This document shows, in pieces, positions 9,130 to 19,948 of a stretch of DNA of 64,000 bases (its first letter is position 1; each line of letters opens with the position of its first letter). A program made the translations under genes and the position numbers. The notes under the pieces are model-generated. The model was not told the origin of the DNA. It ran no database searches and worked only from the letters and a program-made list of their open reading frames with translations. The stretch comes from Jaminaea rosea (lineage: Eukaryota; Basidiomycota; Exobasidiomycetes; Microstromatales), in the NCBI RefSeq assembly GCF_003144245.1, contig NW_020289987.1, forward strand, positions 248,001 through 312,000, written 5' to 3'.

Positions 9130-12100
9130 CTATATAGCCATGATGCCCTCCTGAGGCATAGCGCCACCAGCAGCTTCGTCTCCCTCTCCTTCGCCTTCCT
9201 CCTGATCATCGTACTCGTCACCATTGTCTTCCTCCTCTCCCATCGCCAAAGGCATCTCCACCTCATACTCCTCATCATCCTGGCCATCATCGTCCATCGC
9301 GGCCTGGCCTCCCATTACGACGCCCTTCGCCTTTCCTCCCATAACATCCCTTCCACTCAACCCCACCTCTCCTCCTCTCCCACCTGCGCCATTCGCGATC
9401 CGCTCATCTTTCATTCTCTCACACTCCCTAAAGGCCTCCCTCGCCAGGCGCAAGAAATCACTCTCTCCCAGCATGGGCAGGACACCTGCGCTACCGCCTG
9501 CCTCAAGGTCATCCTCCGCCCCCTGATCATTGATTACGGCAACGACCGAGCGTAGCAGAGCCTGAACGTGGCCATTGCGACGCTGCAAGGCCTTGAGAGC
9601 ACGCCGACGACGTTGTGCTGCTTGAGAGGCGTGAAGGCGATCGGGCTGCTGGCGTTGGTTGAGGTTGGGTCGAGTGAAGGGAGCACGTGAAGGGTCGAGG
9701 GAGGTTGAAGGAGTGCCGGGCGAGGGAGGGGCGAGAGCTGCCGGTGAGGGCAGAGGTGGTCGACCCTGAGGGTCAGAATGGCGGGAGAAGGAGTGGGCGC
9801 TGCTTTTGTGGCGCAGGGCAGGGGAGGGTGGGCCGGCGTCGCCGTTGATGTCGCGCTGCTCGGCATCGAGGCTGTCTTCATTCTCCTCGCCCTCGTCGCT
9901 CTCACCTCCTTGTTCGTCGCCCTGGTCCTCTTGCTGATCTTGACCACGATCCTGATCAGCCAGCTCGTCTTGCCCACCTACGTCTCCATCCTCGTCCATA
10001 TCGTCCTGGTCCTCGCCATCGCGATTTTCATCTTCCTCCTCATCATCATCGATGCCATCCCCATCGCGTGCCAAGTCCTTCACCTGATCGTAAAGTGCCC
10101 TCGCAGCGTTGTCTTCTTCTTCTTCTTCTTCCTCCTCTTCCTCTCTCTGCTGCTCGTCCTCGGCCTCGTCCTCGTCTGTCGGGCCGACAGCAACAGCTGC
10201 CGAAGCGGGGATACCATTGATCTCCTTGACACGTTTGACAGCGCCCGTGGACGGTGTGCGACGCGTAAGTGGCGGGCCTCTGACGCCGCGACCGCGCCCA
10301 CCACGTCCGCGAGGCCCACCTCGGCCGCGATCAGCAGGAGGGAAGGGCTGGCGCTGTTGTGCTCCTCTCGCCAATGGGGCCTCTTCGTCGTCATCACCGC
10401 TGGCAGCGCGCCCGGGCTTTTGGCCCATCCTCTCCCTCTGGCTCTCCAATGCCTGCTGTCTCTGTGCCCTTAGATACTGGTGGCGGAGATTAGCCGTGTG
10501 CTGCGACGTGGAGCCAGGAGGTGGTGCTGCTCCAATCCAATGCGGACCGGGCGCTACGCTGTACTTCTCTGACTGGCGGTCGTCGGCTATCTCTGCCAAG
10601 CCAAGATCGGTGGAGGTTGAGGCAGCGCCCAACACTCGGTCTGTTGAGGCGTTGCGGGACGTCGCAGGGCGAGAGGGGCGGCTCGTCGTAGCGTTGGCGC
10701 TGCTATTGCCTTGTGTGGCCATGTTCGAGGTAGGAGAGCGAGCGCCGGATTCGCCGGCCTTGCTACTTCGTGTGGCGCCGCCGCGGTTGACGCGAGGAGG
10801 CTGGTGCTGGGCGCGAGGTGTAGCTTGAGAGTCGAAGCTCTGCTCTCCTTCTTCGTCTTGAGGCTCTTGCGGCTGCTGCTCGTTGGCGCCATCCTCTTGA
10901 CCTTGCGACTCCTCTTCTTGCCCCTCGCCTTCATCCTCATTGCCCTCCTCAACAATGCGCCTCGGATCTAGCACACCGCGGGCATGCAAGGCTCTAGAGA
11001 TGCCCGTGTTCCCAGTGACGCCGGTATTGCCCGACTCGTCTGAGCGGCCACGACCCGCGATGCTGCCCAGTAGTGGCCGCACGCTAGCATCGCTCGCAGC
11101 TCCCGGCAAGAAGCTATCACTGGGGGCGGCTCCACCAGAAGTGGAGGCACGATTGTTGGGAACTCTGAAGTTCGAGGGGCTCAGTCTGCCCTTTGCGCCG
11201 CTGCCGCCGCCACCACCACGACCAGTGATAATGCCGAAAGCCTCCCGAGCCAGCGGGTCGTTATCGCTGAGCCCGGGCGAGTCAAGGCGATTCTTCTTGT
11301 GCTGGTCGGGGAACATGAAGGCGTCCAAGTCGTATTCGTCTTGGTTTCCTCCGCCTTCCTCCTCTTCTTGCTCTCGGTCATCAATCCCCTCGTTTTCATC
11401 ACGCTTATTGGCTTCTTTTCCCCAGCCACCAGAGTCGCGGGGGCGCGGCGTGGCGTTGGGGTCGGCGGCGAAGGCGGAGAGGGCTGCGCTGGCAGCGTTT
11501 TCGGCACCCCCGTGGTCTTCGTCGTCATCGCCTGGCTGACGGTCGTCGAGGCCGGGTGCCGCGAGACGTTGGTTGTCGACATCGCCAAGTGTGGATGCAG
11601 GCACAGGCACTTGAGCGGCCTCGGCCGCCTGTTCGCTCATATCGTTCTCCTGCTCTTGGTCATGTCGCTCGTCCGCTTCCTCACTCAGGGCACCTTCTTC
11701 CTCCTCATCAATAGCAGCAGGAAGAGCGTGGGGTTCGGCGTAATCCTCGTCGAGTATTGGTTCCTCGGAGTCCAAATCGGTGGCAACAGTAGAAGGCGCA
11801 AGCTGTAAGAAGTTCTTGAAGCCGCCGGCCTTGCTCAGACCAGTCGTAGTCGAGGAGGCATCTTCCATATCACCCCTTGCGCGCTTGGCCTCTTCGCTCT
11901 TGAGCTCATTCTCCTCAGCAAGGCGACGAAGCGTGCCCATGCTGACCTCGCGCGTCATAGGCACGCGACCACGATTCCGCTTGCGCTTGGCCTCTTCGTC
12001 TTCTTCGCCTTCCTCTTCTCCTACATTGGAGTCTTCGGCGTTGAAGGCCAGCATGGGGTCTGCTTGCGAAAGGGCCTCCAGAGGATCGGCATCGCTGCGC

Positions 12101-14597
12101 GTGGCAGCGGACTGAGTAGCGGCGGACGTTTGAGCAACATTGCTGCTGCTGCGCGCCCGCTGCTTGTCGGCCGCATCGTCACCATCGTCTTTCTCAGACT
12201 GCCCCTCCTCCTGCTCTTGCTCCTGCTCGTCTGCGTCTTCGTGAAGATCGCTGTGTGCTTGAGTCGTGCCAGGGCGGCTGGGCGCGCTTGCGTACTCAGA
12301 CATGACTGCCTCGAGAGCCGACTCTGCCTCGCTGACGATGTCGCTGTCATGCTCTTCCTCGTCGTCGTCGTCGTCGGCATCATCGCGACCAGCCTTGCTC
12401 CTCTCGCTCCTGTGCTTGTGTGGTGGCCCCGTACTATCACGCATCGACTCCCTCGACTCGCGATGCATCCTCGAGAGCCTTTCCTTAGCTTCTACCATCC
12501 TCTGATGATCGCGATTACGGTAGAAGGCCTCGAGATCCGCCAAGCTCATATCAGAGGGAGTCTCAAAGACGCTCTGAGCTGACACGCTCATTGGTGCGGG
12601 CGGGTAGACATCGCCGTGGCTGGTGCCGCTCTTCTTGCGTTGCCGACTCTGTGCGACAGCGAGATGCTCTATGCCGATCATCTTGTTGCGGGCTTTGCGT
12701 GGAGAGTGTGGCATGGGAGTGGCTGCGGCTGGATCTCGAGTTGGCGAGGGCGGTGCCTCAATTTGAGGCGTGCGCATTGGTTCGGCGACACCAACATCGT
12801 CTTCAGCCTTGCGCTCCTCTTGCTCCTCAGCGGTGACTTCTTTCTCAGCTGGCTCGACATCTTGATCCTGCTGCTGCATCTCGTCGCGATGATCATCGTC
12901 TTGTGGCTCAGGCTTTCCGGCAGCTTCGCGCCCACGGTCGAGCTCCTCGATGTCCACGGTCGTGTTGTCCGCGGTAATCTGCTCGCCCTCGTCGGTCAAA
13001 CCCATGCTCGTAGCATCGGAGCGAGGCGAAAGAGCACCGCTGCGCTCCTGCGTGCTGTCCTGCGTATCTTGCTGCTGCTGTTGCTCAGCGTCGATCATCT
13101 TTTGGACACTCTCGTACGCCACGGAAGGGAGCGAGCCGGAGTCGAGCGGAGGAGGTACCTCATCTATTGAGCGGCGAGGCGAGTCTGAAGCCATCTGAGC
13201 GTCGCCGGTGTGGGACTGTTCCTCTTGACCATCGTCTGCTTCTTCCTGAATGGGCTCGTCAGCTCCCAAAGTAGATCCAGCACCGACAGCGTAGAAGTCG
13301 CTGTGGTCCATTCGGCGCTCCAGGCCATCGAAGTTGACTGAACCCATCTGCGAGACGTTGTCGAGGTCTGCCATCTTCTGGCGCTCTGCCTCTTCGGCAT
13401 CACGTCGTAGCCTGTCGGCATGAGGGTCAGAGGCATCGTATGAGGCCCAGTAGGCTTCTTCATCGTCTTCGTCGTCTTCAGCGCCAGCGCCTTTGTTGAT
13501 AACTTCACGCGACTCCTCCTTCTCGCCTCCCTCGCCGTCGTCCCACCCGCCCCAGAAGTCGTCGGCGCTGGTGAACTTGTCCTCGGGAGCATCACCAGCC
13601 ACATTCTCCTGGTCTGTCTCGCCTTCGTCAGCCGTGTTGTAGGAACCGGCAGTACGTGTCGTAGCGTTCGACGTCAAGCTGCGCGAGCGCCCGTTGCTGT
13701 CGATGGAGCGATCCTTCCACTGCACGGACAGCCCGGCGGGCTTAGCAGGAGGAGCTGGCGCTGGCCTCTTTTGAGCTCGAGCAAGATCATCAAACCAAGC
13801 TCCAGGAGCACCGCCGAAGGGCAAGAGGTTGTGGAAGCGCCAAGGTTCTCGATTTGCGCGTCGCCCACCACCGGTGTCCTCCTCATGCTTGAGTATGAGG
13901 CAGAGAGCACCACCACCTCCACCATCTTGCGCGTCTGTGTCGGCTGCATCATCGCCCAGGAAGATGTTGGCTTGAATGTTGCCAGGTTCCGGGCTCGCCC
14001 AGCGCACTTTTCGTACGATGTGCTCCATAGCATCGGTGTCTGTCGCGAGGATGCCGGCGAGCTGCTCGACGCTGTTCTTCAGCTGGTCGAGGCCGGCGAT
14101 CACTTCAGACTTGAGGTCCTCGGGCGCTGAGGGAAATGAAGTGACTAGATAGTCGTCGACGTCATTTGGGCTGATGGAGAGCATTTGGTGGCGTCTGTGG
14201 GCAAGAGGAAGGGCATTTAATGAGTGCCGTCCTTCGCACCTGCTCTTCAAAGCGGCGGTACTCACTGCCGTACCTCGGCGCTCTTCAAATGACTTGGCAG
14301 CATGGGTGGATTGGCCAGCAGGAGCGGCAGGATGAGCAGCGATGCATCCCTGACCCGCTCCTCCTCGACTGCGCCGTCCAGGATTTGCTGATTCGCATTT
14401 GACTTGGCAGGCGAAACAGTCGGTTTCTGCATGATGCTGCCAGTGCGCCCTCCTCGTGTCACTGCAGAATCTGCAGAAGAGTCCATGGTGTAGTCTGTTT
14501 CGAAGTTACTGCCTTCTTCACCAGATTGAGGAGAGAGGAAGTCGTCGACGGAGGGAGAACCAAAGGTGCGAGGCCCGAAGACGGAGTACTGGGCCAT
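9130..14597 (-). CDS. very acidic, low-complexity 1798-residue protein of unknown function
   Basis: I do not recognise the family. Two exons: 14597-14266 and 14194-9130. The 71-nt intron (14265-14195) has a perfect GTGAGT donor and a pyrimidine-rich CCACAG acceptor; joining gives ...SAEVRQRHQMLSISPNDVDDYL. The best-ordered sequence is residues about 85-170, predicted helical (PNDVDDYLVTSF, LKSEVIAGLDQLKNSVEQLA), and a C-terminal helical segment (ALKALQRRNGHVQALLRSV, FLRLAREAFRECERMKDER). Between them is more than 1200 residues of Glu/Asp/Ser/Gln-rich disorder, an RGG-type patch near 1400 (RGRGGPRGRGGRGRG) and a run of glutamates near 1465. One conserved-looking island is MTREVSMGTLRRLAEENELKSEEAKR. 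A nuclear or chromatin role could be guessed from acidity plus RGG, but nothing proves it. Extra introns inside exon 2 cannot be excluded. Confidence 0.75.
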
Positions 14598-15559
14598 ATC
14601 AGCGGTATATATGCTAGTCTACTAATGTCTGGGTGATGAGACTGGCGACAGGGTGCCGCACTTTGGCCAGTGATGTCACAATTGGCAGCGCGAACAAGGA
14701 CCTTCGCGAGGATGAGGACGAGGACTTGACAGGGACAAGGGGTCCGAGCCAAGGGGTGCAATCGCGTGAGATCGCGAGCTTGCGGAGGGCGCCTAGGGTC
14801 AGGCCAGTCGAGCTCAGTGTCTAGCTCGCGCAAGCAATGGATCTTCGGGGCTAATCGCCAGAGTAGAGCATTGTGTTGCTTTCGGTCGGCCTGATGAAGG
14901 AGGTGGTGGCCCTAGCGTTACCACCTCGGAAGGTCAAGGAGTGCGCACGCGACAGGTGCCCGGGCTAGCTGAGACCAGCCCAGGGCTTTCTTGGGAAGGG
15001 GTGAGATCCCGAACGTCGCTGGACGGGCAGCAGTCAGGCCGATGTATGCTAGGAAGGGTCCGCTTTGACAATCGATCATATGCGGCCGGCGGTGAAGAGG
15101 CAAGGGGAGGGAAACACTTTCTCACTTTCTCGACATCCCAACATTTTGAGCGCAGCATCGCGTGGCTCAGTCCGCCTTCGTCAGTCCAATCGAGCCGCTC
15201 CTCCACCAGCTCAATCCTCTCAAGATGCATACTGCGAATAAGCTTGCAATTATCGGGGTAATACGCCAGCATATGGCGTGACGTCTTGTACAGGCTGTCA
15301 AGCGTGCAAAGTCGACTCGAGGTCGAAACCGCATTCTGCCTCAAGCTCGCTGTCGATACCTGACTGCCCCAGTGCAGCCGCCGATCGTCTCGTTTTCCCC
15401 CCTCCTCCAGCGGCAACGCAATACGCTGATATCCCTGTTCCTGTACCTCGTGGTGACTATGTGTGCCATACCACCTCCACCGCCCACGCTCAGGCCCTGT
15501 TCCATTGTTGTCCGCGTCAAGCGATACATTCTGCTTTCCTGGGCCCAACCCTGAGCCTT
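14598..15559. other. intergenic, upstream of acidic gene and 3' of ERD2
   Basis: About 960 bp between the start of the acidic-protein gene and the stop of ERD2. An A/T run (tatatat, 14606-14612) sits only about 10 bp upstream of the ATG at 14597, too close for a normal TATA box driving that ATG. The long minus-strand frame running to 14934 is read-through of an ERD2 intron and 3' untranslated sequence, not a separate gene. Confidence 0.45.
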
Positions 15560-16363
15560 CTACGCCGGCAGGGTAAATTTCTCGCCCTTCATCACCTTGT
15601 TGAAGTAGACTGGTGGGTGGAGCAGGGAAGAGGAAAACGTCAGCGGCGTTGCGACTCGTCGCAATGGTCCCATGCTTGTCGTACTCACTCCAGAAGAAGT
15701 CGGCATACAGACCCGTCTGCACCAGCCCTGCCACGATAGAGATCGGGTCGACGAAGTGCTCGCTCAGATACCTGTAAATCCAATTCGGGATGTACAGCGC
15801 CCTGTAAGCTCCGAGGGCGAAGAGGTAATGTGTGGTAATGGTCTCTGCCTCTCCTGTTCGCTGCAGCATGAAGAGCTGAGGGAGGATGGCGACGGACTCG
15901 AGGAAGATGGAGAACGACCAGAGGATCTCGACTGGATTGAAGCCATAATTGAAGAGAAGGGCGAGAACGAAGCATGGTCCCAAGAGGTACTCGAGACGGA
16001 TTGTATCGATTGCTGGGTCGTGAGTCGGCCTTGAAATGCGTGAGGGCAATGGAGTTGGTTAGCTCAGCTTCAGCTCACCCGCTGCCTCTCACTTGCTTCT
16101 GCTTCTCGAAATGCTCACCTGAACTTGACCTTCATCAGATACACAATGTATAGACTTGACCCAATGAAGAAGACCTTCATGATGAATCGATAGAGTGAGT
16201 CCTCAGTAAAGACATTGAGGTAGCGACTGATGAAGACGACGGAGTAGAGGATTTGCGTCTTGAAGGAAATGCCCCTCGCTGACCGTGATGTCTGAATCTT
16301 ATGGATGAGGATGAAGATGGAAACGAGGTGGGACAGATCCCCAAAGAAGCGGAAGATATTCAT
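15560..16363 (-). CDS. ERD2: ER lumen protein-retaining (KDEL/HDEL) receptor
   Basis: Seven-helix Golgi/ER membrane receptor that returns escaped HDEL/KDEL proteins to the ER by COPI transport. Three exons: 16363-16119, 16029-15689 and 15609-15560, giving 211 residues, the usual family length. Introns are 89 and 79 nt with GTGAGC and GTGAGT donors. Splicing rebuilds the hallmark segments: [20 protein letters not shown] at the start, [17 protein letters not shown] across junction 1, [21 protein letters not shown], and [22 protein letters not shown] across junction 2. The last exon codes only 16 residues, so it is easily missed. A second gene on the plus strand starts 536 bp upstream, so the two share a divergent promoter region. 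Confidence 0.95.
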
Positions 16364-16410
16364 AATCGCCGCGGGATGTTACAGCTGAGCTGCGATGCGG
16401 ATCTGATCTG

Positions 16411-16437
16411 GGATGGGATGGGATGGGATGGGATGGG
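16411..16437. repeat. GGATG pentanucleotide tandem repeat
   Basis: About five exact head-to-tail copies of GGATG ending in a GGACG variant, in the leader or core promoter of ERD2. Confidence 0.85.
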
Positions 16438-16655
16438 ACGACTACGAGATCGATGGCGTTGCTAGTCGTGCTGACTGCCGACTCTGAGCTGTAGCTGTAG
16501 CAGCGAGTCTTTGTAGAGCGTGGTCGGGCGACGTGCCGTTGAATCGGTGGACTGAGACCGTGTCGTTCGAGCTCTGGTGTTGATCAAGAAGAAGGGAGCG
16601 TCCGAGCGGATGGAGGCAGCGGCGTAGTCGATCGTCGGCGCACGACGCTCTGAAA

Positions 16656-16675
16656 GGCGGGCGGGCGGGCGGGCG
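16656..16675. repeat. GGGC tetranucleotide run
   Basis: Four to five copies of GGGC/GGCG in the region between ERD2 and the gene at 16900. G-rich strand is plus. Confidence 0.8.
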
Positions 16676-16899
16676 TGAGCTGGAGGCTAGTGTTACCACG
16701 TGGAGGCGAGGGTGGACCGGCACAAAGCGGTGCACGGACGCCCGAGATTCACAAGTCGAGCGAGCGTCCGACATCAGCTAGCCTGTCAAGCTACTGCATA
16801 CTGCATATATGGACGTTGACAGAGAGCGACCAAGTCTACGCTAGACCTACAGCATCATCTTGATCTTTCGGCTGCTCTGCCATCGCTGGCCGCTCCACT

Positions 16900-18817
16900 A
16901 TGGCCCTCGATGCGGCTCTCTTCACGCTCCACTTCCTGCCCCGGCAATCCTCACCCTCCATCATCGACCTCTGCTCCTCGATACCCACAACAGGCGCGCA
17001 TAATCCCCCTCCAACATATACCCTCTCTCGGGCCATAAGGTCACCACAGTACAGCACAGCACTCCTCGATGGCTTGTCACTCACGGAGCTTGCGTCAGTC
17101 GGAGCACTCTTGGCCTCGGACAAACGCAAGGTCGTAAAGCTAATCAATCCGGATCATGACGTTGATTTGGCAAGGAAGAGCAACGTCCTCAAGCCGCAGT
17201 GGACGCTGCAGTGGCAAGAGTGAGTGTGTGCACAGTATCGTGCAGGGTCAAAAGGGTCTAGCATGACGGAATAGGCTGACTGTTGTCCTCCCTCCCAGCG
17301 AGACCTTCCTCCTTACCCGGGAAGGCTTCCCCTCCTCCCCACCTGGCTATGACGTCGAGATCGTCCGCAAACCTGACCCACCAATCAAAGTCGCCATGTA
17401 TCGCCCGGAGAGTAAACGCTCCCCTGCCTTCCTTCAGATCTTTGACTACAACATCGACCGATGCGAAAAGATCACCGACAAGCGTGGCCTCGAACAGACA
17501 CTAGTGCTGGCTATTGCGAGCTGCTTAGATGCGGAGTACGATGAACGACACAAGGGACCGACAGAGAACATCTTCTTGGCCCCTCCAGGGACGCAGTCTG
17601 GTAATTCGTCGTCAAATTCGCCTGATGCGCAGGCTGCTCCTGTGGCAATTCCGCTGGAGCCAAATGAGATCTTCCTCACGCCGCTCAGCGAGCCGGCGCA
17701 TGCGGTAGAGCATTGCCTCGGCCTGCTGAAGTCAGGCTCAGATGTTGCCGATCGGGGGATGGGCCTGGACTTGGTCATCGTGAGGGCGCAAGGTGAGGAG
17801 ATGGCTCGAAGGGCGCTGACTGTGGCCGAGAGGGTCAAAGTGGGCTTTTACCGCTTGCCAGTGGCTGCCAAGGGCAGGCTGCTCGATGGGACGGTGCCGA
17901 ATGAGCTTTACCTTTATGTCAGGCCATTGGAGGCGCCTTTGAGTCAGCCAGCACCATCAGCAGGCCAGCCATCAAGCAGTGCCATTCCTGCTGCTCCATC
18001 TCCACCAACCAGTAGCGTCCGCCCGCGCATCAAGCTTGGCCAAGCGGCCGAGCCTACCCCTCCAGCTGCTCGGCCTGCCCCATCTTCATCCCCCTCGCCA
18101 ACTCCCTCTCCAGCAACCCAACAATTGGCCGGCATCAGCGTCTACCTGAGCAAAAGCAAACTTGAGGAGTTCGAAGCCGAGCAAGCTCTCAAAGCCCGGC
18201 AGAGGGAAGAAAGGCAGGGGCGTGAGCTGGCACATCGACTTTCCCAGCAGCAACAGCCGCAGTCGCAGCCACATCCTCAACATGGTGGGGCTCACGGTCC
18301 TGACTGGCTTCGGCCTCCTGTAAGGCATGACGGTGGCAGAAGCCCATCTCCCGGCGGTCGCACTCCTTCTCCAGCGGGCAGTAGTGGGGCAGGGACAGAC
18401 CAGAGCGTCGCAGGAGAATCGGCAGGCACCAACAGTGACTCGGTGAGTATATCGTGCAGTGATCGGAGCGATGTCAGCGAGGCGGGAGACATGACCGCCG
18501 AGGACCACCATGACTTGGACGACGATGACAAGAGCATCCACAGCGATCAGAGCGATGCGGGAGACCTCTACCACGACCGGCAAGATACCTTTGTCTGTGT
18601 CGGGTGCGCGTGTCCCTCTCCAAACCTCACAGCTGAGAGTACGCACAGCGATAGGGCGGCGGCTGGCAGCGATGGAAGAAGTAGCGCCAAGCTTGTTGTT
18701 AAAGTCAGCTTCGCCGCAGCGGTCCAGCCATCCCATTGGCGGAGGTCTTCCCTCGCACCAGCAACTCTGCCTAGCATCGCCGAGTCACCGGCACACATCT
18801 GCTCGTCGAGCTTCTAG
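16900..18817 (+). CDS. unrecognised two-exon gene, ordered N-terminal half and Ser/Pro-rich tail
   Basis: Predicted 612-residue protein; no family recognised with confidence. Exons 16900-17219 and 17299-18817. The 79-nt intron has a GTGAGT donor and CTCCCAG acceptor; the junction reads LQWQDETFLLTREGF. Residues 1-280 look like a folded domain (LLDGLSLTELASVGALLASD, PGYDVEIVRKPDPPIKVAMY, FLQIFDYNIDRCEKITDKRG, LEQTLVLAIASCLDAEYDE), predicted alternating beta strands and one helix. No signal peptide or membrane helix is seen. From about residue 280 the protein is Pro/Ser-rich, followed by a charged Gln-rich stretch (near residues 400-415) and an acidic EDHHDLDDDDK segment. A possible extra short intron in the tail (donor-like GTGAGT at 18441) cannot be excluded, so the C-terminus is less certain than the start. 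Confidence 0.7.
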
Positions 18818-19948
18818 CACAGGAGCGAGAAGCTTACGAGGAAGGTGCTCGATCGGATAAGAGGTGCGCTACAACGCTCTCAACATCTCCATCCGGTCTA
18901 CTTGTGACGCCATTGTTCTTGTTCATGTTCAACTCATCATCGTCATCGCCTGCTTATGCTACTGTTCGTCATTTCAGCTGATTTCGTCCCTCGTTACTGA
19001 CGCGGCCTCGTTCCCCACTCGCATCCCTAGTCACGCCTTCATCGCTTCCTCAACAAGTTGCACGTCTCCCCATCGTCGACGCCAGCAGGTGCTCAAGCAT
19101 CAAACAACGGCAGAGCTTCCCCCGCCGGACGATAGGCAGCAGTAGAGGTTGCCCGTTTGCTGCTCCCGCTGAAGCGAAACATGGGCATAATCGCGAGCTA
19201 CAGCGCGGAAGCATGCTCTCCCTGAGCTCAATGACCATGAGCGATGTAGAGACGATAGCAACGATCCCGCGGTCCCGACACTTGAGGCGGAGCGCAGCGA
19301 GAGCCCTGCTCCCTCCGGCGGCCCTACCTAGAAGATTGGTGATACCGCACGTCGAGAAGACGTCGTGCGTCAAGGAGGGGATCGTTGCCTCAAAAGCGGC
19401 CAAAGCGTACGGCGGCGGATCAGAAAGGCGCGGCCGGTGTCCTCTACGCGACGCCTCCCTCGAGTAAGTAGTCCGCGTCATTGCAAAGCTGTATGGTGGT
19501 AGTGTTACCAGATGAAGCACGGACATTTCGACAGAGGTACGAGGCAGCAAGAGCGATCATAGAGCCATAGTCGAGCAGACGGAATTCACAGCTTTGATAC
19601 CCTCGAGGAGCAAGGCGTCGCGCGCTTCCCGACCATGCACGACGTATCCGACATAGCTTGCCCATCCTCTGGCTCTCCCTACCTGCACCGCTAAGGCCTA
19701 CCATGTACATATTTACACGAAAAGCTATACAGACCCTCTCGATCTCACTTTGCTGCTCCTCATACAACGCTCGTCGACTGCGAATCAAATAAGGTTGCGA
19801 CGACTCATGGTCAATATCGAAGAGAGAGAGAGAAAAAGAAATACAGGAGGCAGGTAGAAACGAGACTCGATACGGATGGGTACATGCGTGCGTATGTGTA
19901 CGGATGTGTGTAGAGTAAGGTGTATATATGTACGATACTTGAGGGCGA
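18818..19948. other. intergenic between two convergent genes
   Basis: 1.13 kb between the stop codons of the gene at 16900 (plus) and the membrane-protein gene (minus). It should hold both 3' untranslated regions and terminators. I see no supported gene. An AT-rich tatatatgta patch around 19922-19931 lies just past the stop of the minus-strand gene and could serve as a polyadenylation element. Confidence 0.4.

Larger units (their letters stand above)
16364..16899. promoter_or_regulatory. divergent intergenic region between ERD2 and the unknown gene at 16900
   Basis: 536 bp between two divergent start codons. It contains a GGATG pentamer tandem (about 16411-16437) roughly 50 bp upstream of the ERD2 ATG, and a GGGC tetramer run (about 16656-16675). 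No coding frame here is supported. Confidence 0.5.

Noticed and set aside
9778-10828. Two overlapping plus-strand frames of over 230 residues, rich in Leu/Val or Ser
   Set aside because: They are antisense shadows of the Asp/Glu-rich stretch of the acidic gene; purine bias removes stop codons.
14934-16049. 371-residue frame resembling a longer KDEL receptor
   Set aside because: Its C-terminal half is read-through of intron 2 and 3' sequence; splicing restores the normal 211-residue receptor.
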